DNA of 64,000 nucleotides, from assembly GCF_023016005.1 (NCBI RefSeq), contig NZ_JALKAZ010000001.1, positions 1,798,001 to 1,862,000 on the forward strand. Reading direction: 5' to 3'. The notes beneath the pieces are model-generated. The model searched no databases, had not been told where the DNA came from, and worked only from the letters and a program-made list of their open reading frames with translations. Numbering within the stretch: the stretch's first letter is position 1; each line of letters starts with the position of its first letter. Source of the stretch: Erythrobacter sp. F6033 (GTDB lineage: Bacteria; Pseudomonadota; Alphaproteobacteria; Sphingomonadales; Sphingomonadaceae). Shown here in pieces: positions 17,674 through 26,494 of the stretch. Both the position numbers and the translations under genes were made by a program.

Positions 17674-18411
17674 CTATTCCTCATCATCACTCGTCATTTC
17701 ATATGTGATTGTGATGTTGACCCCGGTGCTCACCTGTCCGGGCTGAACTGGAGCGGAAGCATCTGCCGATTCCTCTGCAATTCCTGAGCGTGCCATCATC
17801 TGAGGCATTGGGCCGCTGCGACTTATCGCTTCACTGATCGAAAGCACCTCAACTCCGTCATAACCGAGCATCTCGGCATAAGCTTCAGCGCGTTGCTGGG
17901 CCGTTGCAATGGCACGTTTGCGTGCCTCATCCTTGGCCGCTGTGTCATCATCGATCAGAAATGTCGGACCGTTCAAATCCGTCGCACCCGCACTAACAAG
18001 AGCGTCGAGCACCCGTCCTGTCTCATCGATATCGCGCAGCTTTACGTTCACACGATTGGACACCTGATAGCCGCGAAAAACCTGTTGCTGTGTGTTACGG
18101 TTATAGTCGTAACGCGCATTCAGATTGATGCCGGTTGTTTGAATGTCTTTTTCATCAACGCCCAGCGATTTGATCCGCTCAATCACCTGGCGCATCTCAA
18201 CCGAGTTTTGCCTTAGAGCTTCAACAGCGGTTCGAGCCTCACTGGTCACGCCTGCTCCAATCGTCACAGTGTCAGGTGCCGTCTTGACCTGCTCTGAAAC
18301 CGTCAGTTCGATGATGGGGCCTTCGGCCTCTATCTCAACATTGGTGGCGGCAGCAGGCGATACGGCCATTGCTGCCAAAGCGGCAGCGGCGGATGCGGTA
18401 AAGAATTTCAT
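17674..18411 (-). CDS. exported SIMPL-domain protein (DUF541)
   Basis: 245 residues. Signal peptide MKFFTASAAAALAAMAVSPAAA, then the SIMPL fold: VSEQVKTAPDTVTIGAGV, IKSLGVDEKDIQTTGINLN, and VSNRVNVKLRDIDETGRVLDA, with KDEARKRAIATAQQRAEAYAEMLG in the second half. Proteins of this family are periplasmic or envelope proteins linked to oxidative stress; their biochemical function is not settled. The ATG at 18411 places the signal peptide at the N-terminus; an upstream in-frame ATG does not. Divergent from the amidohydrolase gene. Confidence 0.88.
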   Translation of the reverse strand: MKFFTASAAAALAAMAVSPAAATNVEIEAEGPIIELTVSEQVKTAPDTVTIGAGVTSEARTAVEALRQNSVEMRQVIERIKSLGVDEKDIQTTGINLNARYDYNRNTQQQVFRGYQVSNRVNVKLRDIDETGRVLDALVSAGATDLNGPTFLIDDDTAAKDEARKRAIATAQQRAEAYAEMLGYDGVEVLSISEAISRSGPMPQMMARSGIAEESADASAPVQPGQVSTGVNITITYEMTSDDEE

Positions 18412-18521
18412 GAGTGACCTCCTGCAAGTCTCAATTGGTGACCCGCCATGTCGCCGGGCTGAACGGGATATGTGCAAAACACTTTTGAGCGGTTAGAGAC
18501 ACGGTGAACAGGGGAGACCAA

Positions 18522-20078
18522 ATGCTCAAGACGTTTCTGACCGCAATTGCCGTTACGCTTGCTCTGCCGGTGGCGGCGCAGACCACTATGGAACGTGTGC
18601 CAGATCGCCCAGCTGGCGAAGGCGAAGGGCCGTTCGAAACGCTCTTGATCAAAGGCGCGACCATGATCGATGGCACCGGCGCACCGCCTGAGGGACCAGT
18701 CGATATCGTTGTTAAAAATAACCGCATCGCGTCGATCATACGCGGCGGCGGAGCCGATATCGCAGCCGACCGCACTATCGAAGCAGGCGGCATGTATGTC
18801 CTCCCCGGTTTCGTCGATACGCATGGCCACAATGGTGATCCGGCGAAAGCGCCGCAGCCTTCCTATGGATTCAAACTGTGGCTTGCTCACGGCGTGACAA
18901 CTGTTCGCGGCGTCGGATTTGGATGGGGGCCGAACGATCCCTCTCTCAGCCAGAAATCCCGCAGTGCTGCCAACACTATCACTGCTCCGCGATTGTTTGC
19001 CTATCAGGTGCCCGGCACGGTCTGGGACAAAGGCGTCGCCGACACTCCCGAGAAAGGGAGGGAGTGGGTCCGGTGGGCAAAGGCGCGCGGATATGACGGG
19101 ATCAAGTTCTTCAACAATGAAACTCCGCCCGTAATGGAGGCGATCCTTGACGAAGCCGACAAGCTCGGCCTCGGCTCGGTCGCACACCTGGGCCAGCGCG
19201 GCGTTTCCGATGTGAATGCGCGCAAAGCCGCAGAGCTCGGCATGGATGGCGTAACCCACTTCTACGGTCATTTTGAAAGCCTGCTGGATGGCAGCCGTCT
19301 GCCGCAATATCCGGCGGACTATAACTACCTCGACGAACAGGCGCGCTTTGCGTGGGTGGCGCGGCTCGCCGATCAGGTCGGCGAACCGGGCAGCGAAGAA
19401 TGGGATGACTACATCGATTATCTGATCGAGAATGACGTCACGCTTAGCCCGACATTCAATATCTACGCGGCGAGCCGTGATGTGATGAAAGCGCGCAATC
19501 TGGAATGGCATGACAAATACACGCTGCCATCGCTGATGAAGTTCTACGCGCCCAGCCTCACCAATCACGGCAGCTATTACCACGACTGGACCAGCGAAGA
19601 TGAAGTCGCCTGGCGCGGGTTTTATCGCAAATGGTTCGATCTGACCCGGGAGTTCAAGGATCGCGGTGGACGCGTCACGGCGGGTTCTGACCCGGGCTAT
19701 ATCTATCAGACATGGGGTTTCGCCTACATCTCCGAGCTTGAGATGCTGCGCGAGGCTGGGCTTACGCCACTGGAAGTCATCCGCGCAGCGACAATTGATG
19801 GCGCTCAGGAAATCTACGATTCCAAAGGCGAAATTGCTCCGATGGGCTCCATCAAAGTCGGCCAGCTCGCCGACCTGGTGATTGTGCCCGAAAATCCGCT
19901 CGCCAACCTCAAGGTTCTCTATGGAACAGGCCACACCCGTCTGAACCGCGAGACGAACAGCCTCGAAACCGTAGGCGGCGTTCGCTGGACGATCAAAGAC
20001 GGTATTGTGTTTGACGCACCCAAGCTGCTCGCGGATGTTGCGCAAATGGTTGAAGAACAGAAAGCCGCGCAGCAATAG
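18522..20078 (+). CDS. exported amidohydrolase family protein
   Basis: 518 residues. Signal peptide MLKTFLTAIAVTLALPVAAQ. The metal-dependent hydrolase signature is present: His101-x-His103 in VDTHGHNG, Lys in GYDGIKFF as the possible carboxylated lysine, His in SVAHLGQ and THFYGH, and Asp in TAGSDPGY. The imidazolonepropionase/prolidase-like branch typically hydrolyses cyclic amides or peptides; this substrate is unknown. The ATG at 18522 was chosen over GTG 18504 because GGGGAG lies 6-8 bp before it and the signal peptide then starts cleanly. Confidence 0.87.
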   Translation: MLKTFLTAIAVTLALPVAAQTTMERVPDRPAGEGEGPFETLLIKGATMIDGTGAPPEGPVDIVVKNNRIASIIRGGGADIAADRTIEAGGMYVLPGFVDTHGHNGDPAKAPQPSYGFKLWLAHGVTTVRGVGFGWGPNDPSLSQKSRSAANTITAPRLFAYQVPGTVWDKGVADTPEKGREWVRWAKARGYDGIKFFNNETPPVMEAILDEADKLGLGSVAHLGQRGVSDVNARKAAELGMDGVTHFYGHFESLLDGSRLPQYPADYNYLDEQARFAWVARLADQVGEPGSEEWDDYIDYLIENDVTLSPTFNIYAASRDVMKARNLEWHDKYTLPSLMKFYAPSLTNHGSYYHDWTSEDEVAWRGFYRKWFDLTREFKDRGGRVTAGSDPGYIYQTWGFAYISELEMLREAGLTPLEVIRAATIDGAQEIYDSKGEIAPMGSIKVGQLADLVIVPENPLANLKVLYGTGHTRLNRETNSLETVGGVRWTIKDGIVFDAPKLLADVAQMVEEQKAAQQ

Positions 20079-20138
20079 GCGCCGGAAAGCACAAGCAGCC
20101 TTGCAGGCACCACCGCCCTCGCCTACTTGGCGCGGCCT

Positions 20139-21953
20139 ATGGCGCAACCACCAATCCTCAGCCTCGAAGGGCTCGGCCTGCAACAAGGCGGTCGCTGGCT
20201 GTTTGGCGGGCCACATCCCGGAGAAGGTGCAGAGCCGATTGATCTTCACGTGCTTCCCGGTGACCGGCTTGCGCTGATCGGGCGCAACGGTGCAGGCAAG
20301 ACGACGCTGTTGAAGATCGTCGATGACCAGATCGAAATGGATCGGGGTATCCGGCGAGTAAAGCCAGGAGCGCGGGTCGTCTTTCTTGAACAGGACCCGG
20401 ACCTCAGCGGGTTCAAAACGTTGATGGATTTCGCCCTTTCCGGCGATGATGCGCCTGCTGAGCATGAAGTGGACAGCATCGCAGGCCAACTCGGCATCGA
20501 AATGGACCGCGAAACCAGCACGGCCAGCGGCGGCGAGAAACGGCGTGCAGCAATTGCCCGTGCTCTTGCCCAAGATCCTGATTTGCTCCTGCTTGACGAG
20601 CCGACCAACCATCTCGATCTCGGCGCGATTGACTGGCTTGAAGACTGGCTGACCCGGTACAAGGGCGCGTTCATCACGATCAGCCACGACCGGACATTCC
20701 TGAAACGCCTTACCAGAGCGACGCTTTGGCTCGATCGGGGGACGATGCGCCGTAAGGAAGTCGGCTTTGGCGGATATGAAGCTTGGGAAGAGCAGGTATA
20801 CGCAGAGGAGGCGCGCGCGGCTGAAAAGCTGGACGCGAAACTGAAGCTGGAGGCCCATTGGCTTGAGCGCGGCGTCACGGCGCGGCGCAAGCGCAACCAA
20901 GGGCGGCTCGAAAAGCTCGGGCAGATGCGCGCGGCCCGCGCAGCGATGATCACCGATAGCGGTTCGGCCAAGCTCAAGCTTGCGAATGATGAGGACTTCA
21001 AATCGAAATCCGTCATCGTCGCTGAAGGCATCACCAAAAGCTTTGATGGCCGCGCGATCATCAAACCTTTCACTCTGCGGATCCAGAATGGCGACCGCAT
21101 CGGCATCGTCGGCGGCAATGGCGCTGGCAAAACGACGCTGCTCAAAATGCTCACCGGCGAACTGGAGCCGGACAGCGGGAAAATCACCCGCGCAAGCACG
21201 CTAAGCGGTGTCATGATCGACCAACAGCGCAAGCTGCTGGAGCCGACGGCAAGTGTGCGCGATATCCTTGCCGAAGGCGGCGACTGGATCGATGTACGCG
21301 GCGCGCGCAAACATGTTCAGGCATATCTCAAAGACTTTCTGTTCGACCCGAAAATCGTCGACACCAAGGTCGGAATCCTTTCCGGCGGTGAGCGTTCGCG
21401 CCTTCTTCTCGCCCGCGAATTTGCGCGCACAGCCAACTTGCTGGTGCTCGATGAACCGACCAACGATCTCGACCTCGAAACGCTCGACCTCCTGCAAGAA
21501 GTGATCGCCGATTTCGACGGCACCGTTCTGATCGTCAGCCACGATCGCGACTTCCTTGATCGCACCGTCACCGTCACTCTCGGCCTCGACGGATCGGGCA
21601 GCGTCGATATCGTTGCGGGCGGTTACGAGGATTGGGAGGCCAAACGATCCCGCCGCTTTGTCGGCAAATCCAAACCGAGCAAACCCGCGCCCTCACCCAC
21701 CCCCGCTTCCTCGGCCCCGAAATCCACCAAGATTTCGTACAAGGATCAGCGTGACTACGAGATTCTGCCACAGCGGATCGAAGAGCTTGAAACCGCTATC
21801 GCAAAGGGTGAGGAAATCCTCGCTGACCCTGATCTTTACACCTCCGATCCAAAGCGGTTTGCGACCATTTCCAAAGGCATCGAAAACGCCCGAGCGGAAA
21901 AGGACGCCGCCGAAGAACGCTGGCTGGCCATCGCCGAACAGATCGAAGGATGA
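20139..21953 (+). CDS. uup: ABC-F family ATPase, Uup-like
   Basis: 604 residues with two ATP-binding cassettes and no membrane segments. Walker A motifs are GRNGAGKT (48-55) and GGNGAGKT (about 325-332), with signatures SGGEKRRAA and SGGERSRLL and Walker B DEPTNHLD and DEPTNDLD. A charged C-terminal coiled region (KDQRDYEILPQRIEELE) is the Uup hallmark that binds DNA/ribosome. ABC-F proteins act on the ribosome rather than as transporters. The ATG at 20139 is preferred to TTG 20127. Its stop overlaps the next start as ATGA, suggesting translational coupling. Confidence 0.93.
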   Translation: MAQPPILSLEGLGLQQGGRWLFGGPHPGEGAEPIDLHVLPGDRLALIGRNGAGKTTLLKIVDDQIEMDRGIRRVKPGARVVFLEQDPDLSGFKTLMDFALSGDDAPAEHEVDSIAGQLGIEMDRETSTASGGEKRRAAIARALAQDPDLLLLDEPTNHLDLGAIDWLEDWLTRYKGAFITISHDRTFLKRLTRATLWLDRGTMRRKEVGFGGYEAWEEQVYAEEARAAEKLDAKLKLEAHWLERGVTARRKRNQGRLEKLGQMRAARAAMITDSGSAKLKLANDEDFKSKSVIVAEGITKSFDGRAIIKPFTLRIQNGDRIGIVGGNGAGKTTLLKMLTGELEPDSGKITRASTLSGVMIDQQRKLLEPTASVRDILAEGGDWIDVRGARKHVQAYLKDFLFDPKIVDTKVGILSGGERSRLLLAREFARTANLLVLDEPTNDLDLETLDLLQEVIADFDGTVLIVSHDRDFLDRTVTVTLGLDGSGSVDIVAGGYEDWEAKRSRRFVGKSKPSKPAPSPTPASSAPKSTKISYKDQRDYEILPQRIEELETAIAKGEEILADPDLYTSDPKRFATISKGIENARAEKDAAEERWLAIAEQIEG

Positions 21954-22540
21954 CCGACGCGCAGGCCGTTCAGCTCCATTCGGAGATCGCCGCTTGCACC
22001 ATTTGCGCAGAGCATCTGCCGCTTGGTCCTCGTCCGGTTGTCCAATTCTCGCCAAACTCGCGCATTTTGATCATCGGTCAGGCCCCCGGCACCAAGGTCC
22101 ATGCCAGCGGCACTCCGTGGGATGATGACAGCGGAGACCGCCTTCGCGACTGGCTCGGTCTCGACAAAGCTGCATTCTATAATCCTGACAACGTCGCCCT
22201 GATGCCGATGGGGTTTTGCTACCCGGGCAAAGCCAAAGGCGGCGATGCACCGCCGCGAAAGGAATGCGCGCCTGAGTGGCATCAACGCGTTATGGACTGC
22301 CTTCCGAAAGACCGCCTCACGCTACTCGTTGGCTCTTATGCCCAGGCGCATTACCTACCGGAAAACCGCAAAGTCTCTTTGACCGAACGAGTCCGCAACC
22401 ATCGCGAGTTTGCGCCCATAATCCCGCTGCCGCATCCCGCATGGCGGGTGCGAATGTGGATGGGGAAAAATCCATGGTTTGAAAGCGAGCTTTTGCCCAC
22501 ACTCAAAACCCGCGTCGCTACCCAACTTAGCCATCAATAA
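21950..22540 (+). CDS. uracil-DNA-glycosylase-superfamily protein, probable Fe-S
   Basis: 196 residues. It has the glycosylase fold motifs GQAPG (43-47) and LPHPAWR (160-166). Cysteines 16, 19, 90 and 106 are spaced C-x2-C-x70-C-x15-C, close to the 4Fe-4S pattern of family 4 uracil-DNA glycosylases. The motifs differ from family 4 (GEAPG and HPS), so the base specificity is uncertain. It starts inside the uup stop codon (ATGA). DNA repair by base excision is the likely role. Confidence 0.85.
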   Translation: MTDAQAVQLHSEIAACTICAEHLPLGPRPVVQFSPNSRILIIGQAPGTKVHASGTPWDDDSGDRLRDWLGLDKAAFYNPDNVALMPMGFCYPGKAKGGDAPPRKECAPEWHQRVMDCLPKDRLTLLVGSYAQAHYLPENRKVSLTERVRNHREFAPIIPLPHPAWRVRMWMGKNPWFESELLPTLKTRVATQLSHQ

Positions 22541-22602
22541 GGTCTCGCATTTGCCATAATTCGAAGGCAGGTTGCAGCCTACCCAATCAAGGAGACCCTG
22601 CC

Positions 22603-22962
22603 ATGACCGATACGACCCAAATTGCCCGCGAATTTGTCAAACTCCTTATCGAAGAAGATGACGCCGGCCTGCAAGAATACTGGTCCGATGATATCGTTAG
22701 CCTTGAGCCGCAAGAGGGCGAGATGGCCCGTGTGGAAGGGCGCGAGGCCTTGCTGGCGAAACACGCATGGTGGAACGAGAACGCCGAAATGCACTCGGTT
22801 TCAACCGACGGCCCCTATGTCTTCGGCGACCAATTCGCTGTCCGTTTCACAATGGATGTCACGATGTTTGGCGAACGCAGCCAGTCCAGCGAAGTCGGAA
22901 TTTACACGCTGAAAGACGGCAAGATCGTGGAAGAGCGCTTCCTCTACGCCGCCGAAGAATAA
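22603..22962 (+). CDS. NTF2-like / SnoaL-like domain protein
   Basis: 119 residues with no signal peptide. The cone-shaped NTF2 fold pattern is recognisable: AREFVKLLIEEDDAGLQEYWSDD, an EGREALLAKHAWW loop and the paired strands FAVRFTMDVTM and KIVEERFLYAAEE. Such proteins may be small isomerases, dehydratases or binding proteins; this one cannot be assigned. AAGGAG precedes the ATG. It is followed by the composite intergenic repeat. Confidence 0.85.
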   Translation: MTDTTQIAREFVKLLIEEDDAGLQEYWSDDIVSLEPQEGEMARVEGREALLAKHAWWNENAEMHSVSTDGPYVFGDQFAVRFTMDVTMFGERSQSSEVGIYTLKDGKIVEERFLYAAEE

Positions 22963-23003
22963 GCCAGAGGGACACGTGCGAAACGGGTGACACATTCTCC
23001 AAC

Positions 23004-23085
23004 ATGTCACCCGTGTCCTACAGGCTGTAAGCCCCAGAATGCCGCGCTTTCTGCGCTGTAGGACACACATGACAACTGTCCAACT
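23004..23085. repeat. composite intergenic repeat, copy 1
   Basis: Two conserved modules separated by 33 bp. Module A (23005-23024) reads TGTCACCCGTGTCCTACAGG. Module B (23058-23085) reads GTAGGACACA, then TGACA and TGTCCAACT. Module A GTGTCCTACAG (23013-23023) is a perfect inverted repeat of CTGTAGGACAC (23056-23066). A further inverted pair CGGGTGACA/TGTCACCCG spans 22984-23013. The same A-gap-B arrangement occurs at 55974-56054. It lies between convergent genes here. Confidence 0.75.
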
Positions 23086-23088
23086 CGC

Positions 23089-23559
23089 TCACCCGATCCG
23101 GTAGAAGTTCGCAACACGCTCCAACGCCAGTTTCAGCACCAATTTGCCGCTGCGCGCTGGCCAGCCCAGCGCCTTTTCCGCATCGGGCAGACCGTCTCCC
23201 GCGCACACCACGCGCCATAGGACATCTTCCAATCCGCTCCCCGCTTCGGCCAGCGCAGCGTCGAAGCGGGATTTCGCCGCTATTTGCTTTTCTGTCGCGG
23301 ACAATCCCTGATCGCCGGTGGTTTTGACCCGCACCGGATCCCAGCGCATGGTGACATTCGGTGATAGCTGCGCCCGCTCATAATCGCGCCGCAAGGCCTC
23401 ACCCGCCTCGAACAACCGGGTTTCAAGGTGCCCGCGGGAATGGAGCCAAGCAATCGGGCTTTCGCCCACATTCATTGTTACCGTGCGGCGCTTTCCTTTG
23501 GCCGCCCCCGCCCTCTTGGGGCCTTCGCTTGTCAGCTCTCGCTCCACCAATTTACGCAT
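23089..23559 (-). CDS. DUF6456-domain protein
   Basis: 156 residues. The conserved core runs from SPIAWLHSRG through AGEALRRDYERAQLSPNVTMRWDPV to ALGWPARSGKLVLKLALERVANFYR, which I recognise as the DUF6456 domain common in Alphaproteobacteria, sometimes fused to a helix-turn-helix. It has a basic N-terminus. Function is unknown; a DNA-linked role is suspected from such fusions. The ATG at 23559 has GGAG 8 bp upstream. A longer frame begins at the divergent neighbour and adds 37 unconvincing residues. Divergent from the XRE-type regulator. Confidence 0.82.
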   Translation of the reverse strand: MRKLVERELTSEGPKRAGAAKGKRRTVTMNVGESPIAWLHSRGHLETRLFEAGEALRRDYERAQLSPNVTMRWDPVRVKTTGDQGLSATEKQIAAKSRFDAALAEAGSGLEDVLWRVVCAGDGLPDAEKALGWPARSGKLVLKLALERVANFYRIG

Positions 23560-23669
23560 ATCACTTACTCCATTTGAACCGAATAGGTGATAATGGACTT
23601 GCATTGCATCCACATCTGTAGGAAAGTCGCAAATCACCAAATTGGTTTTTCTAGTCACGGAGCAAGCCA

Positions 23670-24251
23670 TTGATTAACCGAATCCGCGATATACGAAAGG
23701 CGAAGGGGCTGACGATGGCAGAGCTGGCCGAGGCTTGCGAGCCGGCGACGACCGCTCAGACTATCGGTCGACTTGAAACGGGGATGCGGAACCTTTCAAT
23801 CAAATGGATGGACCGCATTGCGGCCGCGCTCGGCGTTGATCCGGAAAATCTGGTACGCTCTGACCAAGCACCGCAGCCGCAGGTTGTGGCACAGCTAACC
23901 GGTAGCGGAGCACAGGCGCTGGACACACCGCGTGAAGCGGTGCTGCCGACCGATCTTGCAAGCCAGGGCGATCAAAGACCGCTGATTGTTCTGAAGGTCG
24001 AGGAAAGCACGGGCGAGTTTCGCCCCGGTGATCTGATCTGGCTGAGTCAGCTTGATCCGGAGGATGCAGGCCAAGCGATCAACCGTGATTGTCTTATCCC
24101 GCGTCCCGGCGGGCGGTTTGCATTCGGGCGGCTGATCGACCGCAGAGGCACTCTTGTCGGATTGTTGCCGCCGGGCGCTGGGCAAAAACAACAGGTGGTG
24201 GATAATCCCCCCTGGATCGCGATGGCCGTGATGCTCGTGCGCCCGCTTTAA
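23670..24251 (+). CDS. XRE-family regulator with degenerate S24/LexA-like C-terminal domain
   Basis: 193 residues. Residues about 2-62 are a helix-turn-helix (IRDIRKAKGLTMAELAEACE, QTIGRLETGMRNLS). From about 105 the chain resembles a peptidase S24 fold: PLIVLKVEESTGEFRPGDLIWL and FAFGRLIDRRGTLVGLLPPG. The S24 catalytic Ser of GDSM is absent and the Lys region reads Arg, so self-cleavage is unlikely. The start is TTG with GGAG upstream; no ATG fits. It is divergent from the DUF6456 gene, and the pair probably shares regulation. The effector is unknown. Confidence 0.78.
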   Translation: MINRIRDIRKAKGLTMAELAEACEPATTAQTIGRLETGMRNLSIKWMDRIAAALGVDPENLVRSDQAPQPQVVAQLTGSGAQALDTPREAVLPTDLASQGDQRPLIVLKVEESTGEFRPGDLIWLSQLDPEDAGQAINRDCLIPRPGGRFAFGRLIDRRGTLVGLLPPGAGQKQQVVDNPPWIAMAVMLVRPL

Positions 24252-24318
24252 CCGTGTTTGTTTCACGCATCTTACCAGCTGACGCGCGATCCTGATCGTG
24301 AACGCACAAGGAGATCAT

Positions 24319-25506
24319 TTGAAGCACATCCTTTCCATAAGCACGCTGTATCCCAACGCCCCCAATCCGCGTTTCGGGACTTTTGTTGCGCGCTCATTGG
24401 AAGGGCTGGCCCAGCGCGGCGACTGGCGCGTGACCGTAGTGAATCCGATTGGATTGCCGCCGGTTGTATTCGGGCGATATCAGTCGCTTGCCGATCTTGA
24501 TCCCCTTTCGATCGAGGAAGGCATTCCTGTTCATCGCCCCCGATTTACCCTGATCCCGAAAGTTGGCGCGCGTCGTAATGCTGCGACCATCGCAAAGGCT
24601 ATTTTGCCAGCCATTCGGGCCATCCATGCCGAGCAGCCAATCGATTTAATTGATGCGCAGTTCTTCTTTCCCGATGGACCGGCAGCCGCAATCGTGGCCA
24701 AGGAAATGAGCCTGCCGCTCTCGATTAAGGCGCGCGGAAGCGACATCACCTATTGGGGTCAGCAAGACGCCATTCTGGAGCAGATGAAGGATGCTGCAGA
24801 GCAAGCGACCGGCCTGCTGGCTGTTAGCGAAGCATTGAAGCGCGAGATGATTTCTCTCGGGATGCCGGGCGATAAAATCACGGTGCATTACACCGGGCTG
24901 GACAGAAACCGTTTCCGTCCGCTCGATCACACACAATTGCGCAGTCAGGTCGGGCAGGAGCTCGGCTTTGATCTGCCTGACACTGTGCCCATGCTCGCCT
25001 GTGTCGGCGCACTTACGGGGCGAAAGGGGCAAGACCGGATCATCGCTGCCCTCCCCTCAATTGAGGGCGCCAGGCTCGTGATTGTTGGCAAGGGAGAGGA
25101 TGAGGCGAAATGCCGCGAATTGACGCGCAGCGTTGGCGTTACGGATCGAGTGCATTTCACCGGATCGATCGACCATGATCTGTTGCCGCTGATCCTTTCG
25201 GCAGCCGATGTCATGGTCCTGCCGACCGAGAACGAAGGCCTGGCAAACGCTTGGGTCGAGGCGCTCGCCTGCGGAACGCCTGTGGTCACGACAGATGTAG
25301 GCGGTGCGCGCGAGTTGATCGTCAATGACACTGCAGGTCGGTTGCTAACTGAGCGCACGCCGGAAGCCGTTGCCGAAGCGGTCAATGCTGTGCTGAACGC
25401 GCCGCCAGACCCGCAAGAGGTTGCGGATCTGGTCGAGCACTTCAGTTGGGAAAGCCACGCAGAGCGGCTGTCCGATTATTCGATGGGGCTGGCCGGACGC
25501 GCCTGA
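24319..25506 (+). CDS. glycosyltransferase family 4-like protein
   Basis: 395 residues with a two-domain GT-B layout. The N-terminal domain begins with ILSISTLYPNAPNPRFGTFV. The C-terminal domain has GRKGQDRIIAAL, ARLVIVGKGEDEAKC, VHFTGSID and the donor site EGLANAWVEALACGTPVV, where the glutamates bind the sugar nucleotide. It probably adds a sugar to an envelope or exopolysaccharide. The start is read as TTG at 24319 because AAGGAG lies 5 bp upstream; GTG at 24298 is the alternative. The end overlaps convergent secF by 31 bp. Confidence 0.88.
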   Translation: MKHILSISTLYPNAPNPRFGTFVARSLEGLAQRGDWRVTVVNPIGLPPVVFGRYQSLADLDPLSIEEGIPVHRPRFTLIPKVGARRNAATIAKAILPAIRAIHAEQPIDLIDAQFFFPDGPAAAIVAKEMSLPLSIKARGSDITYWGQQDAILEQMKDAAEQATGLLAVSEALKREMISLGMPGDKITVHYTGLDRNRFRPLDHTQLRSQVGQELGFDLPDTVPMLACVGALTGRKGQDRIIAALPSIEGARLVIVGKGEDEAKCRELTRSVGVTDRVHFTGSIDHDLLPLILSAADVMVLPTENEGLANAWVEALACGTPVVTTDVGGARELIVNDTAGRLLTERTPEAVAEAVNAVLNAPPDPQEVADLVEHFSWESHAERLSDYSMGLAGRA

Positions 25507-26480
25507 CCTTCGCCGCGCGCTTTGCGTTCCTGAATGTCAGCCTCGGTTTCCTGCGGGACGAAACTGTCCGAATTCACACCCAGCCAGATCAGGATCGGCG
25601 CAGCGAGATAAACGCTGGAATAGGTACCGACGAACAGTCCGACGGTGATCGCGAAAACAAGACCAAACAGGCTTGCCGGACCGAACAGCAGCAGCGGCAG
25701 AAGCGCGACGAGCAGAGTCAACGACGTCATAACTGTACGGGCCAGAGTTTCGTTGACCGACAGATCGAGCAGCTCGGGCAGCGGCATCTTGCGGAACTTC
25801 TTCAAGTTCTCACGAATGCGGTCGTACACGACGATCGTATCGTTCAGCGAGTAACCGATAATGGCCAGAATAGCCGCGATGATCTGCAGGCTGAATTCCA
25901 ATTGGAAAACCGCAAACAAGCCAAGGGTGAGCGAAACATCGTGGAACAGCGCAAACAACGCGCCGACGCCGAACTGCCATTCGAACCGGATCCAGATATA
26001 CATCGCGACGCCGATCATGGCGAGCGCGAGGGCAAGAGCGGCGCTTGAACGGAACTCTTCGGCGACTTTACCCGATACGGTGTTGTTGCCGTCCGTCCGG
26101 ACGTTTTCATACTGGCTATCGATCAGAGCGATGACTTCGTTTCCGATTTCGGTCGCAGCACCGGGGGTGGATTCGACGTCTTCGGGCAGCGGAACACGAA
26201 TGGACACAATGTTCGGCGCGCCAAATTCCTGGACGACAGGCGTACCGTAACCGAGCCCGGCCACCTTCTCGCGCAGATCGGCAACGGGTGCTTGGTCGAT
26301 CCCTTCAAAGGTCAGTTGAACTTCTTGGCCACCAGCGAAGTCGACGCCGTAGTTCAGACCCTGTGTCATAACAGCGGTCCAGCTCGCCACAATCAGCAAC
26401 ATGCTGATGGCAAAGAACGGTACGCGCAGTTTCAGGAACTTGATGTTCGTGTCAGCGGGGACGAGTTTGAGCAGTTTCAT
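25476..26480 (-). CDS. secF: protein translocase subunit SecF
   Basis: 334 residues with six membrane helices. The first helix is followed by the periplasmic P1 domain, and the family core GYSLNDTIVVYDRIRENLKK, then DLSVNETLARTVMTSLTLLVALLPL. SecF with SecD uses the proton gradient to help preproteins leave the Sec channel on the periplasmic side. The ATG at 26480 gives the standard MKLLKLVP start; six extra residues upstream are not needed. It follows secD by 14 bp. Confidence 0.96.
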   Translation of the reverse strand: MKLLKLVPADTNIKFLKLRVPFFAISMLLIVASWTAVMTQGLNYGVDFAGGQEVQLTFEGIDQAPVADLREKVAGLGYGTPVVQEFGAPNIVSIRVPLPEDVESTPGAATEIGNEVIALIDSQYENVRTDGNNTVSGKVAEEFRSSAALALALAMIGVAMYIWIRFEWQFGVGALFALFHDVSLTLGLFAVFQLEFSLQIIAAILAIIGYSLNDTIVVYDRIRENLKKFRKMPLPELLDLSVNETLARTVMTSLTLLVALLPLLLFGPASLFGLVFAITVGLFVGTYSSVYLAAPILIWLGVNSDSFVPQETEADIQERKARGEGQARPASPIE

Positions 26481-26494
26481 GGTCGTGTCCCTCC

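Noticed and set aside
18408..20900. 830-codon open frame on the minus strand
   Set aside because: It lies antisense to the amidohydrolase and uup genes, whose motifs are clear. Long antisense frames are common in GC-rich genes with strong codon bias.
20246..21310. 354-codon open frame on the minus strand
   Set aside because: Shadow of uup; the product is Ser/Arg-rich nonsense.
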